The notes under the pieces: model-generated
The model's database searches: none
What the model saw: only the letters and a program-made list of their open reading frames with translations
Told to the model about the DNA's origin: nothing
Assembly: GCA_963724015.1 (NCBI GenBank)
Contig: CAVRTM010000021.1
Span: 1 to 64,000 of the forward strand
DNA from: CAVRTM01 sp963724015
GTDB lineage: Bacteria; Actinomycetota; Actinomycetes; Actinomycetales; Dermatophilaceae
Length of the DNA: 64,000 nt
Direction of reading: 5' to 3'
Shown: positions 21,789 to 30,573 of the stretch, piece by piece
Position numbering within the stretch: position 1 is the first letter of the stretch
How the letters are laid out: each line of letters starts with the position of its first letter
Translations under genes and position numbers: made by a program

Positions 21789-22974
21789 GCGCCACCGACC
21801 CCAACGTGACCCGGAAGGTCGCCCCGGTCAGCGACTCCGGCACGTCCTGCGGGACCGCGGCGGTGACCAGCACCTGCTCGCAGTCCGCGATCAGCGCGGC
21901 CAGCCGCTCGCGCCGGCCCGAGTCCAGCTCGGCGAACACGTCGTCGAGGATGAGGACGGGGTCGTCACCGAGGTCGTGCCGCAGCAGCTGGTACGCCGCG
22001 AGCCGCAGTCCCAGCGCGAACGACCAGGACTCGCCGTGGCTGGCGTACCCCTTGGCCGGCAGCTCACCGAGGGTCAGGACCACGTCGTCGCGGTGCGGCC
22101 CGACCAGGGAGATCCCGCGCTCGACCTCCGCCGGGCGCACCTGCTCGAGGCTGGCCAAGATCTCGTCGTGCAGCTCCTGCATCTCCGGCACGACCCCTGC
22201 GGCGATCTGCGCGGCCACCTCCTCTCGCAGCGACGACCGGTAGGCGACCTTGGCGTCGGACTGGCCGGCGCTGACCTCGTCGTACGCCTTGGCCAGGTAG
22301 GGCCCGAGGTCGCGCAGCAGCCGCAGCCGGGCGTAGAGCAGCTGGGCGCCGACCTGGGCCAGCTGGGCGTTCCAGAGGTCGAGGGTGTGCAGGGCGCTGG
22401 CGCGGGCGTCCTCGACCGGCTCGTCGGTGGGCCGGGACCGGGCGCGTCCCCCCCGGCGCAGCACCGGGGCCGCCGACTTCAGCAGGGCGTTGCGCTGCTT
22501 GAGCACCTTGTCGTAGTCCGCGCGCACGCCGGCCCACCGCGGCTGCCGCGCCACCAGGAGGTCGTCGAGGAACCGCCGCCGCTCCGAGGGGTCGCCCTTG
22601 ACCAGGGCGAGGTCCTCGGGGGCGAAGAGCACCGTGCGCAGCGTGCCCAGGACGTCCCGCGGACGGGTCAGCGGCGAGCGGCCGAGCCGCGCCCGGTTCG
22701 CCCGGCCCGGGGTCAGCTCGAGCTCGATCATCGTCTCGTGCTCGTCCCGGACGACCGCCCCCCGGATGACCGCCGAGGCAGCGCCGAAGCGCACCAGCGG
22801 GGCGTCCGTGGCCACCCGGTGGCTGCCGAGCGAGGCGAGGTAGCCGGCGGCCTCCACCAGGTTGGTCTTGCCCTGCCCGTTGAGCCCGATCAGCGTCGTG
22901 ACCCCCGGCGTCAGCGGCAGCTCCGCGCTCTCGTAGCTGCGGAAGTTCGCGACGGACAGGTGCCGAAGGTGCAC
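21778..22974 (-). CDS. recF: RecF recombination and replication repair protein
   Basis: Intact 398-residue SMC-like ATPase that loads RecA at gaps through RecOR. Walker A is GLNGQGKTNLVEA, near the N terminus after MHLRHLSVANFRSYE. The signature region GESWSFALGLRLAAYQLLR and the Walker B LILDDVFAELDSGRRERL are near the C terminus. It sits in the dnaN-gnd-recF-DUF721-gyrB order of actinobacteria and overlaps the DUF721 gene. Confidence 0.97.
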   Translation of the reverse strand: MHLRHLSVANFRSYESAELPLTPGVTTLIGLNGQGKTNLVEAAGYLASLGSHRVATDAPLVRFGAASAVIRGAVVRDEHETMIELELTPGRANRARLGRSPLTRPRDVLGTLRTVLFAPEDLALVKGDPSERRRFLDDLLVARQPRWAGVRADYDKVLKQRNALLKSAAPVLRRGGRARSRPTDEPVEDARASALHTLDLWNAQLAQVGAQLLYARLRLLRDLGPYLAKAYDEVSAGQSDAKVAYRSSLREEVAAQIAAGVVPEMQELHDEILASLEQVRPAEVERGISLVGPHRDDVVLTLGELPAKGYASHGESWSFALGLRLAAYQLLRHDLGDDPVLILDDVFAELDSGRRERLAALIADCEQVLVTAAVPQDVPESLTGATFRVTLGSVARVE

Positions 22975-23050
22975 GCTCGTGCCTTCCGGGTCGTGCTGAG
23001 GGACCGGGCGACCGTGCGGTGCGCGCGGCGTACGGCAGAGCGGAACAGGA

Positions 23051-23980
23051 TCAGCTGGTGGTGCCGGTGCCCGAGGTCGGGCCGGCCTGGGCCGCCTCGC
23101 GCGCCTTCTGGACCGCGTGCCCGCCGAACTGGTTGCGCAGCGCCGAGACGGCCTTCATCGCCGGCGAGTCGTCCTGCCGCGAGGCGAACCGGGCGAACAG
23201 CGCCGCCGAGATGACCGGCATCGGCACGGCGTTGGCGATGGCCTCCTCCACGGTCCAGCGGCCCTCGCCGGAGTCGGGGGTGTAGCCGCTGATCTCCTGC
23301 AGGCCCGGGTCCTCCTCCAGCGCCTTGACCAGCAGGTCGAGCAGCCACGAGCGGACGACGGTCCCGCGGGTCCAGGCCTGGAAGCAGCCGTGCACGTCGG
23401 TGACGATGTCCTTGGCGGCGAGCAGCTCGAAGCCCTCGGCGTAGGCCTGCATCAGGCCGTACTCGATGCCGTTGTGCACCATCTTGGCGTAGTGGCCGGC
23501 CCCGACCGCCCCTGCGTGGACGAAGCCCTCCTCGCGCGGGCCCTCGGGGCGCAGCGCGTCGAAGATCGGCATGGCGCGCTCGACCAGCTCGTCGTCGCCG
23601 CCGACCATCAGGCCGTAGCCGTTCTCCAGGCCCCAGACGCCGCCGCTGACGCCGCAGTCGACGTAGCCGACGCCGCTGGCGGCCAGCGCCTCGGCGTTGA
23701 TCGTGTCGTCGGTGAACCGGCTGTTGCCGCCGTCGATGACGAGGTCACCCTCGGACAGCAGGCCACCGAGGGTCTTGACCGTCTCGCGGGTCGGCTCGCC
23801 CGAGGGGACCATGACCCACACGACGCGAGGAGCGGACAGAGCGCCCACCAGGCTCTCGAGGCTGTCGACGTCGCTGACCTCGGGGTTGCGGTCGAAGCCG
23901 ACGACCTCGTGACCGGCGCGGCGCAGACGCTCGCGCATGTTGCCGCCCATCTTGCCCAGGCCGATCAGTCCGAGTTGCAT
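23051..23980 (-). CDS. gnd: 6-phosphogluconate dehydrogenase (decarboxylating), short form
   Basis: Intact 309-residue oxidoreductase of the pentose phosphate pathway, converting 6-phosphogluconate to ribulose 5-phosphate. It has an N-terminal Rossmann motif GLIGLGKMGGNMRERLRRAG, the substrate motif DGGNSRF, the GVSGGVWGLENGYGLMVGG loop and the catalytic lysine in HYAKMVHNGIEYGLMQA. The ~300-residue length is that of the short, often NAD-linked class (GndA/YqeC type), not the ~470-residue enterobacterial one. Insertion between dnaN and recF is seen in several actinobacterial families. Confidence 0.93.
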   Translation of the reverse strand: MQLGLIGLGKMGGNMRERLRRAGHEVVGFDRNPEVSDVDSLESLVGALSAPRVVWVMVPSGEPTRETVKTLGGLLSEGDLVIDGGNSRFTDDTINAEALAASGVGYVDCGVSGGVWGLENGYGLMVGGDDELVERAMPIFDALRPEGPREEGFVHAGAVGAGHYAKMVHNGIEYGLMQAYAEGFELLAAKDIVTDVHGCFQAWTRGTVVRSWLLDLLVKALEEDPGLQEISGYTPDSGEGRWTVEEAIANAVPMPVISAALFARFASRQDDSPAMKAVSALRNQFGGHAVQKAREAAQAGPTSGTGTTS

Positions 23981-24016
23981 CGCAGAGTTCCTTCGTCGTC
24001 GTTCGTGGGTGGGATG

Positions 24017-25150
24017 TCAGCTCGCGAAGCGGACCGGCATCAGGACATAACGGTAGGACGTGTCCGCCTCGCCGTCCTGCTCGGCCTGCCCGGACAGGAC
24101 CGCCGGGCGGCTGCTCTGGGTGAACGACAGCCGGCTGTACGCCGTGCCGACCGCGCCCAGGCCGTCGAGGAGGAACTGCGGGTTGAACGCGATCTCGATG
24201 TCGGGGCCGGTGAGGGTGGCCTCGACCGCCTCGCTGGCCTGGGCGTCGTCACCGGTGCCGGCCTCGATCGCGACCTGCCCGTCGGTGAACTTCAGCCGCA
24301 CCGGGGTGTTGCGCTCGGCGACCAGGGACACGCGCTTGACCGCCTCGACCAGCGCTGAGGTCTCGATCACCGACTCGGTGTCGACGCTCGAGGGGAAGAT
24401 CGAGGTGACCTTGGGGTACTCACCGTCCAGCAGGCGGGTGGTCGCCCGGCGCTGCCCGGCCTCGAAGCCGATGAGGCCGTCGCCGCCGGCGGAGCTGCCG
24501 AGGGCGATCTCGACCGAGCCGGCGGCGCCCAGCGCCTTGGCGGTGTCCGAGAGGGTGCGTGCGGGGACCAGGGCCACGTGGCTCGCGTCGGTGGCCTCGG
24601 GGTTCCAGGTGAGCTCGCGCATCGCCAGCCGGTAGCGGTCGGTCGCGAGCAGGGTGACCTTGTCGCCCTCGATCTCGACCCGGACCCCGGTGAGGATCGG
24701 CAGCGTGTCGCCGCGGTCGGCGGCGATGCTGACCTGGGCCACGGCCTGGGTGAAGACGTCACCGGCGATGGTGCCGGTGGGGGCCGGGGACGAGGGCAGC
24801 GTGGGGTAGTCGTCGCTGGGCATCATCAGCAGGCTGAACCGGCTGGAGCCGCAGGTGACCTGGACCTTGTTGCCGTCGGTGGCCACGTCGATCGGCCGCG
24901 CCGGCAGGTTGCGGGAGATGTCGGCGAGGAGTCGGCCGAGCACGAGCACCGTGCCGGCCTCGGCGACCTCGGCCGCGACGGTGATCCGGGCGGACACCTC
25001 GTAGTCGAAGGCGGACAGCGTGAGCGTGCCGTCCTCGGCGGCCTCGAGCAGGACACCTGCGAGGACCGGGACGGGAGGCCGGTTCGGGAGTCCGCGAGCG
25101 GCCCACGTCACCGCCTCCGCGAGGACATCGCGTTCGACCCGGAACTTCAC
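24017..25150 (-). CDS. dnaN: DNA polymerase III beta sliding clamp
   Basis: Intact 377-residue clamp: MKFRVERDVLAEAVTWAARG, GVLLEAAEDGTLTLSAFDYE, LPILTGVRVEIEGDKVTLLATDRYRLA and the C-terminal VLMPVRF segment. It forms the ring that tethers the replicative polymerase and repair factors. It is transcribed away from oriC, which lies immediately upstream, and begins the dnaN-gnd-recF-DUF721-gyrBA series. Confidence 0.98.
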   Translation of the reverse strand: MKFRVERDVLAEAVTWAARGLPNRPPVPVLAGVLLEAAEDGTLTLSAFDYEVSARITVAAEVAEAGTVLVLGRLLADISRNLPARPIDVATDGNKVQVTCGSSRFSLLMMPSDDYPTLPSSPAPTGTIAGDVFTQAVAQVSIAADRGDTLPILTGVRVEIEGDKVTLLATDRYRLAMRELTWNPEATDASHVALVPARTLSDTAKALGAAGSVEIALGSSAGGDGLIGFEAGQRRATTRLLDGEYPKVTSIFPSSVDTESVIETSALVEAVKRVSLVAERNTPVRLKFTDGQVAIEAGTGDDAQASEAVEATLTGPDIEIAFNPQFLLDGLGAVGTAYSRLSFTQSSRPAVLSGQAEQDGEADTSYRYVLMPVRFAS

Positions 25151-25806
25151 CGGCTGACCGCCCTTTCCAGTTCCGCACGCGTGTGGTGCAGCCAGAGATC
25201 TGTGATTGCGGACTGACCCTAGCCGTCGGGGCAGCGGTCGCCAACACCCGGTCCCTCCACAGCGGCTGCGTCGTCCCGACCGCCGGCACCCACAGGGGCT
25301 GGGGAAGGTTTGTACGCGGGGCGGGACAGGAGAGGGTGTTCTCTCATCGTGGTCATAGGTCCTGTGGGTTCTGTGGACAACCGGCGTCCTCGCAGGTCAG
25401 GCGGCCGAGCGGCGTGTGCAGCACCGGTGGAGGGGGCCGTGGGACAACATCGGCCGGCTGGGGACGGTCCGCGGCTGTCCACATCGCCTCCACAGGCCGG
25501 CTCCTGCTTGTCCCCCTCGGGAAGGCCGTCATCCACGGTTTTCCACCGGCTTGTTCACAACCTGTGGGAAACCGCGTCCGGCGCCCTGTCCACAGAAGCG
25601 TCCACAGGCTGTGGAGAAGCGGCGCTGCGGATGACCCGATGCCTGATGACGCCGCGGTAACGCGTTGACCACACCTGTGGAGAAGTCTGTGGACGCCGGC
25701 GGGGCGCGACCGGCCTGTCGGAGCCGTGAAGTCGGCGCACCGGCGCCTACAGTGACACGCAGGCGGGGTCGGCAGGGGCATCCGCGGACGTCCAGCGGGA
25801 GAGCCG
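25151..25806. other. Origin of replication oriC
   Basis: A 656-base gap upstream of dnaN packed with DnaA-box-like 9-mers on both strands: TGTGGACAA at 25372 (exact), CTGTCCACA at 25475 and 25586, TTGTCCCCC at 25508, TTGTTCACA at 25551, TGTGGGAAA at 25563, TGTGGAGAA at 25610 and 25676, TGTGGACGC at 25688, with further partial matches. Density is highest at 25,470-25,700. Any open frame across it is incidental. In most actinobacteria dnaA lies directly on the other side; here three extra genes intervene. Confidence 0.9.
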
Positions 25807-26592
25807 ATGACCCAGACCAGCACCGGCAGCGCCGTGGTGATCGAGGACGACGAGGACATCCGGCTGCTGATCACCACCGTGCTGGAGCAGCGCGGGCTGC
25901 AGGTGCGGTCCGCGGCGTCCGGCAGAGCCGGCCTCGCGCTGGTCGAGGAGCACCAGCCCGACCTGGTCACGCTGGACCTCGGGCTGCCGGACATCGAGGG
26001 CTTCGAGGTCTGCCGCCGGCTGCGCGCGATCAGTGACGCCTACGTCGTGATGGTCTCGGCCAGCGCCGACGAGGTCGACCAGCTGCTGAGCCTCGAGATC
26101 GGCGCCGACGACTACATCACCAAGCCGTTCAGCCCCCGTGACCTCAAGGCGAGGGTGGGGGCGATGCTGCGCCGTCCACGGCAGCTGGCTCGCCGCGACG
26201 TCCCCGGAGCGCCGGGCTCGACGGCGACGGTCCGGAGCTGCCGGCGCGTCCCCCCGCCCGTCCCAGCGCCCGACCCAGCGCAGGACGTCGCCACGACGCG
26301 CCGGATGACCGTGGACCTCGAGGGTCGCGAGGTCGTGCTGGACGGGATGGAGCTGGCGCTCACGCGGATCGAGTTCGACCTGCTGGCCGCCTTCGCCACG
26401 CATCCGCGGCGGGTCTGGACCCGTGAGGCGCTGCTGCGCAGCGTCTGGCAGACCGAGTGGGCCCAGGACACGCATCTGGTCGAGGTGCACGTGGGCAACC
26501 TGCGCCGCAAGCTCGGAGAGGACCCGTGGATCCGCACCGTGCGCGGGGTGGGCTACCGGTTCAACCCGCTGAGCGTCACCGTCACCGGTTGA
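25807..26592 (+). CDS. OmpR/PhoB-type response regulator
   Basis: Intact 261-residue two-component regulator. The receiver domain (about 8-125) has the acidic pocket Glu13-Asp14-Asp15, phospho-acceptor Asp57 in VTLDLGLPD and Lys106 in YITKPFS. A Pro/Arg-rich linker of ~45 residues leads to a winged-helix DNA-binding domain (about 170-255) with LTRIEFDLLAAFATHPRRVW, VEVHVGNLRRKLGED and the terminal TVRGVGYRF. ATG 25807 follows GGGAGAG. No histidine kinase is encoded nearby. The convergent neighbour encodes a signal peptidase carrying an Hpt-like domain, which makes a functional link between the two plausible but unproven. It faces away from oriC and towards that gene. Confidence 0.92.
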   Translation: MTQTSTGSAVVIEDDEDIRLLITTVLEQRGLQVRSAASGRAGLALVEEHQPDLVTLDLGLPDIEGFEVCRRLRAISDAYVVMVSASADEVDQLLSLEIGADDYITKPFSPRDLKARVGAMLRRPRQLARRDVPGAPGSTATVRSCRRVPPPVPAPDPAQDVATTRRMTVDLEGREVVLDGMELALTRIEFDLLAAFATHPRRVWTREALLRSVWQTEWAQDTHLVEVHVGNLRRKLGEDPWIRTVRGVGYRFNPLSVTVTG

Positions 26593-26711
26593 CGCCTCAG
26601 CAACGGATCGCGGGCATCGGGGTCGTGTCCGGGCTGGCTGGTCCACGCCCGGCTTGGTGGACGCCGCCCTGCGGAGGAGGAGCCGGCCGTATCGAATCGC
26701 GTCCGGGACGC

Positions 26712-27704
26712 CTACACGAGGGCGGCGGCGTAGGCGGTGACCGCCTGCCGGGCCGGCTCGATCGAGGTCTCGACCGCGGCAAGGGCGCTCCGTGCGGCGG
26801 CCAGGTCCCCGTCCTGGACGTGCTGCTCGAGCACGGCGGCCGCAGTGGCCAGGGAGGTCAGGCCGATCATCGCGCTGGAGCTGCGCAGGCTGAGGGCACG
26901 GTCGAGCGCTGTTCCCGAGTCGTCCACCGCCAGAGCGTCCCGCAGGCTCGAGACCCGGCCGGTCAGCATGCTGGTCCACAGGTCGAGGAACGTGCGCAGC
27001 CGGCTGGCGTCGCCGAGGTCGTCGGCGAGGGCGGTGAGCACGGCGGTGTCGAGCACGGAGGCAGTCTGCTCCTTGGCCGCGTCACGGGCACGGGCTTTCG
27101 GGCTGCGCCAGATCTCGCTGAGCAGGAGCACCGTGAGCAGCGCGGGTCCGACGTACAGGAAGGCGATGTGCAGGCCCGGCCCGCGCAGCGTGCGGATGAC
27201 GGTGCCGAGGTGCGGGACGACGGCGCGGACGGTCCAGACCTGGGGGTCGGTGATGATCGCGGTCCAGGGGTCGGCACTGGGGTTGTGGTCGCCCTTGGTC
27301 TGCACCACCACGGCGCCGCCGGGGCCGCGGGTCACCTTCACGACGCGGTGGCTGACGACGCGGTGGTCGTCCACCGGGATCTGGTAGCTGATGATCTGGC
27401 CCACGGCCAGCGCGGAGGTGGGCTCCTGCACCGCCACGGTGACGTCGCCGGGGTTGATGCCGGGAGCCATGCTGCCGGTCAGCATGGTCATGGTGCGGTA
27501 GCCGAACACGTGCGGGCCCACGGCCAGGCCGGTGAAGGCCAGGACGACCACGAGCAGAAGCAGGTTGCCCAGCCCGCGCACCGCCCGTCGAAGGAGTCGG
27601 GGCACCAGCGGCAGGGAGGGGGAGTCCTGCGCCGATGTTCCCGGCGGCACGCACCGGCTCGGCAGGGGGGTGCCGATCGCGCGGGCGAGGGTGGTGCCGC
27701 TCAT
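26712..27704 (-). CDS. SipW-type signal peptidase I fused to a histidine-less Hpt-like domain
   Basis: Intact 330-residue fusion. Helix 1 (about 45-66) precedes an S26 peptidase domain of the ER/SipW type with a Ser-His rather than Ser-Lys dyad: Ser78 in MLTGSMAPGINPGD and His119 in VVSHRVV, then TKGDHNPSADPW. Helix 2 (about 178-198, IAFLYVGPALLTVLLLSEIW) returns to the cytoplasm. Residues ~217-320 look like an Hpt four-helix bundle (LDTAVLTALADDLGD, RTFLDLWTSMLTGRVSSL, then RALSLRSSSAMIG, LEQHVQDGDLAAARSAL), but the AH-x-LKGSS histidine position is Leu271. So it should process SipW-type signal peptides outside and carry a phosphotransfer-dead module inside. The substrate gene lies upstream. 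ATG follows AGGAGA. The 120-base gap to the regulator gene holds only weak inverted repeats. Confidence 0.85.
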   Translation of the reverse strand: MSGTTLARAIGTPLPSRCVPPGTSAQDSPSLPLVPRLLRRAVRGLGNLLLLVVVLAFTGLAVGPHVFGYRTMTMLTGSMAPGINPGDVTVAVQEPTSALAVGQIISYQIPVDDHRVVSHRVVKVTRGPGGAVVVQTKGDHNPSADPWTAIITDPQVWTVRAVVPHLGTVIRTLRGPGLHIAFLYVGPALLTVLLLSEIWRSPKARARDAAKEQTASVLDTAVLTALADDLGDASRLRTFLDLWTSMLTGRVSSLRDALAVDDSGTALDRALSLRSSSAMIGLTSLATAAAVLEQHVQDGDLAAARSALAAVETSIEPARQAVTAYAAALV

Positions 27705-27750
27705 GGGTTCTCCTGTGGCGGGATGTGGTGCGGGGGCTGGGCGGCTGGGT

Positions 27751-27787
27751 CGTGGTGCCCGCCCGTCGTCGCAGGGCGGGCACCACG
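27751..27787 (-). terminator. Strong hairpin between the TasA-like and SipW-type genes
   Basis: A perfect 14-bp stem (CGTGGTGCCCGCCC with GGGCGGGCACCACG) and a 9-base loop in the 93-base gap between two same-strand genes. There is no T-run, so it is more likely an attenuator or RNA-stabilising hairpin that lets the structural protein be made in excess of the peptidase. A Rho-independent terminator is less likely. Confidence 0.5.
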
Positions 27788-27797
27788 GGCTGGGGGA

Positions 27798-28428
27798 CTA
27801 CCGGGAGGTGGCGCCGCGCTGGGTGCCGGTGAAGCTGAAGCCGATGGTGCTGCTCAGGCCCTGGAAGGTGTTGTCCGCGCCGAGCCGGAAGCGTCATCGT
27901 GACCACGAGGTTGTCGGCCTTGCCGGCGGTCAGCGCGGTGAGGTTGCCCAGGGCGGGCGTGCTGCCGATGACCGGACGAGAGGCCAGGACGGTGGACCGG
28001 GTCGCGGTGGTGGGGCAGGTGTAGGTGTAGCCCGTCGTCGCGGTGCCGGCCTCGGTCCAGGGGCTCGAGCAGGCGTCGACCGAGAGCTGCAGGCCCATGG
28101 TGGCGTCGGTGTCGAGCTTGCTGGAGGTGGTGGCGGCGGTGGTCAGCCCGATGCCGGCGAGGGCCTGGTCACCGGTGTTGGTGAGGGTGACCGCGCGGCT
28201 GACGGTGTCACCGGGCACCAGGCCGGTGGCGGCGACCGAGAGCCGGTTCGCGGCGGTGCCGACGGTGCCGACGTCGATCTTCACGGTGCCGGAGGCGACG
28301 GATGCGCTCGCGGAGGTGGTCGAGGTGAACGTGCCGAACGTGCCGAGGCCGGCCACGCTCGCCGCGGCGCCGAGGAGGACCGTCGAGGCGAGGACCTTGC
28401 CGCCGGTGCTGGTGAGGGTGATGCGCAT
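27798..28428 (-). CDS. TasA/camelysin-like secreted protein with SipW-dependent signal (frame break)
   Basis: About 210 residues. The N terminus MRITLTSTGGKVLASTVLLG continues with a hydrophobic stretch and GTFGTFTSTTSASASVASGT, typical of SipW-dependent signal peptides. The mature part is Thr/Ala/Ser-rich with VAATGLVPGDTVSRAVTLTN (a repeat-like beta motif shared with TasA and CalY), two cysteines, and a C-terminal SSTIGFSFTGTQRG. A frame change near 27895 precedes the last 30 residues. TasA forms biofilm fibres and camelysin is a surface protease in Bacillus; which of these applies is unknown. It lies between dnaA and the peptidase gene on the same strand. Confidence 0.82.
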
Positions 28429-28499
28429 GACTGGCTCCTGGAGACGAGTGGTCGTGGCCGGGGCGGTTGCCCCGATGACGACAACTCTGGCGCCGTGGT

Positions 28500-28558
28500 C
28501 TCAAGCATGCCGGGGGCGGACGCTCAAGATGCGCCACCATCCGGCGCCGAACCTCAAG
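28500..28558 (-). promoter_or_regulatory. Three CTTGAG direct repeats upstream of the TasA-like gene
   Basis: On the minus strand CTTGAG occurs three times in 59 bases (28553-28558, 28523-28528, 28500-28505), 72-130 bases before the TasA-like start, in a 200-base gap after dnaA. Direct repeats are the usual binding pattern of OmpR-type regulators, and the last copy could double as a -35 element (TTGAGA). The spacings of 30 and 23 bases are not ideal. Confidence 0.3.
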
Positions 28559-28628
28559 GAAGGCGCAAGACCCGCTGCTGTCCGCCGTACGGCGCCTGCG
28601 GTGTGCCCCTGGGCGGGCGTGCCCGGGG

Positions 28629-30096
28629 TCAGCGGGACTGGTTGCGGATGCGGTTGGTCAGCTCGGTGACCTGGTTGTAGATCGCCCGGCGCTCGGACAT
28701 CAGCTGGCGGATCTTGCGGTCGGCGTGCATGACCGTCGTGTGGTCGCGACCGCCGAACTGCTGCCCGATCTTGGGCAGGGACAGCTCCGTCAGCTCACGG
28801 CACAGGTACATCGCGATCTGGCGCGCCGTGACGAGCACGCGCGATCGGGAGGTGCTGCAGAGGTCCTCGATCGTCAGGCCGAAGTACTGCGCCGTCTGCG
28901 CCATGATCGTCGCCGAGGTGATCTGCGGGCCCTCGTCGTGCGGGAAGATGTCCTTGAGCACGATCTGGGCGAGGTTGAGGTCGACCGACTGCCGGTTGAG
29001 CGAGGCGAACGCCGTGACCCGGATCAGCGCTCCCTCCAGCTCACGGATGTTGGTCGAGATGCGCGTCGCGATGAACTCGTGCACCTCGTCCGGGGTGTTC
29101 ATCCGGTCCTGGATGGCCTTCTTGCGCAGGATCGCGATCCGGGTCTCGAGGTCGGGGGGCTGCACGTCGGTCAGCAGGCCCCACTCGAACCGGCTGCGCA
29201 TGCGCTCCTCGAAGCCGCTGAGCTGCTTGGGCGGCAGGTCGGAGGTGATCACCACCTGCTTGTTGGCGTTGTGCAGCGTGTTGAAGGTGTGGAAGAACTC
29301 CTCCTGGGTCTGCACCTTGCCCTGCAGGAACTGGATGTCGTCGATCAGCAGCACGTCGACGTCGCGGTAGCGGCGCTGGAAGTTCGAGGCCTTGTCATCG
29401 CGGATGCTGTTGATGAAGTCGTTGGTGAACTCCTCGGAGTTCACGTAGCGCACCCGCACGTTGGGGTAGAGGTTGCGCGCGTAGTGCCCGATGGCGTGGA
29501 GCAGGTGGGTCTTGCCCAGCCCCGACTCGCCGTAGACGAACAGCGGGTTGTAGGCCTTGGCCGGCGCCTCGGCGACCGCGACGGCCGCCGCGTGTGCGAA
29601 GCGGTTGCTCGCCCCGATGACGAAGGTGTCGAAGGTGTACTTCGGGTTCAGCCGGGCCGCCTCGACCTCGATCGCCTCCCGCTCGGCAACCCGCGGGCGC
29701 ACCGGCCCGCCGCCGCCGGCCGGGACCCGTGCTGAACGGCGAGGTCTCGTCGGCGATGTCGTCGTCGGCGTCCTCGAGCTCGGTCAGCGTGGCGGTCTCG
29801 GGCTGGACCTCGTCGGCGTCGTGCTGCCGGCTCAGGGAGGGGTCGACCGTCACGGCGAGACGGACCTGGATGCCGAGCTGGTCGGACAGCGCGGTGGTGA
29901 CCTGCTCGCGGACGCGGGTCTCGACGACGTCCTTGGTGTAGTCGTCCGGCACGGCGAGCAGCGCGGTGCGGTCGATGAGGCCGACGAACCGGGTCAGCCT
30001 CAGGAAGGCCCGTTGGGGGGCGGGGATGCCCGCGTCGTCGAGGACCGCCAGCGTCCGCTGCCAGACGTTGCCGAACTCGACCTGTGCCTCCGTCAC
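28629..30096 (-). CDS. dnaA: Chromosomal replication initiator DnaA (frame break)
   Basis: Initiator ATPase that binds and melts oriC. Domain I starts MTEAQVEFGNVWQRTLAVLD; an acidic linker follows. After the frame change near 29725 domain III begins with LNPKYTFDTFVIGASNRFAH and shows Walker A GESGLGKTHLLHAIG, Walker B VDVLLIDDIQFLQGK and the arginine-finger region MRSRFEWGLLTDVQPPDLET. Domain IV has the DnaA-box-binding signature FGGRDHTTVMHADRKI. It is transcribed toward oriC as usual, but its end is 2.8 kb from the dnaN-side origin because of the inserted three-gene module. Confidence 0.97.
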
Positions 30097-30573
30097 GTGT
30101 GGTCAACCCCGCTTCGTGTGGCTTGGAAGAGTCCTGCTCGGTCGTTGTCGCGGGACCATCGTACGGGGTCCATCCACACCGTTATCCACAGACTGTGTAC
30201 GGAGAGCGGGGATCTTGCACGAAGGCGCGACGGTAACAACCCACCACGGCCGCCAGCAAACCGGCGGACCGGGTTGGGATGCTCTTGACGAAACCGGACC
30301 CACGCCGGCGCGCCCGCCAACCGCGGCAGGAGGAGCATGGGCTCTGATGACCAGTGTGAGGGCACGGTGGAGCGTCGGCGGGACGGACCGCGCCGCGGTT
30401 TGACCCTGTCCTGCCCGCTCCCGTACCGTGGTCGCTGCCTGTGCTGCCGGCCGTTTTCGCATGCCCGTGCCTTCCGACGCGGGTTTCCGATTGCGGCCGG
30501 TCGCCGCAGGTCCCGCACTCTCATCCAGCCACACCAGCTCGGGCGCCGCGTCCGTGCAGCAATGGAGATTCCC
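30097..30573. promoter_or_regulatory. Divergent dnaA/rpmH control region with a DnaA box
   Basis: A 477-base gap between divergent dnaA and rpmH. TTATCCACA at 30182-30190 is an exact consensus DnaA box about 90 bases upstream of dnaA, suited to autoregulation. The rpmH side has the promoter listed separately. No open frame in it looks like a real gene. Confidence 0.7.
30400..30429 (+). promoter_or_regulatory. Predicted sigma-A-type promoter of rpmH
   Basis: TTGACC (30400-30405) and TACCGT (30424-30429) separated by 18 bases, a good match to the main actinobacterial promoter form, 145 bases before rpmH and in the divergent region where its promoter is expected. Confidence 0.55.

Noticed and set aside
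25183..25668. Open frames across oriC on both strands
   Set aside because: They cross the DnaA-box cluster, have no ribosome sites and encode no recognisable protein.
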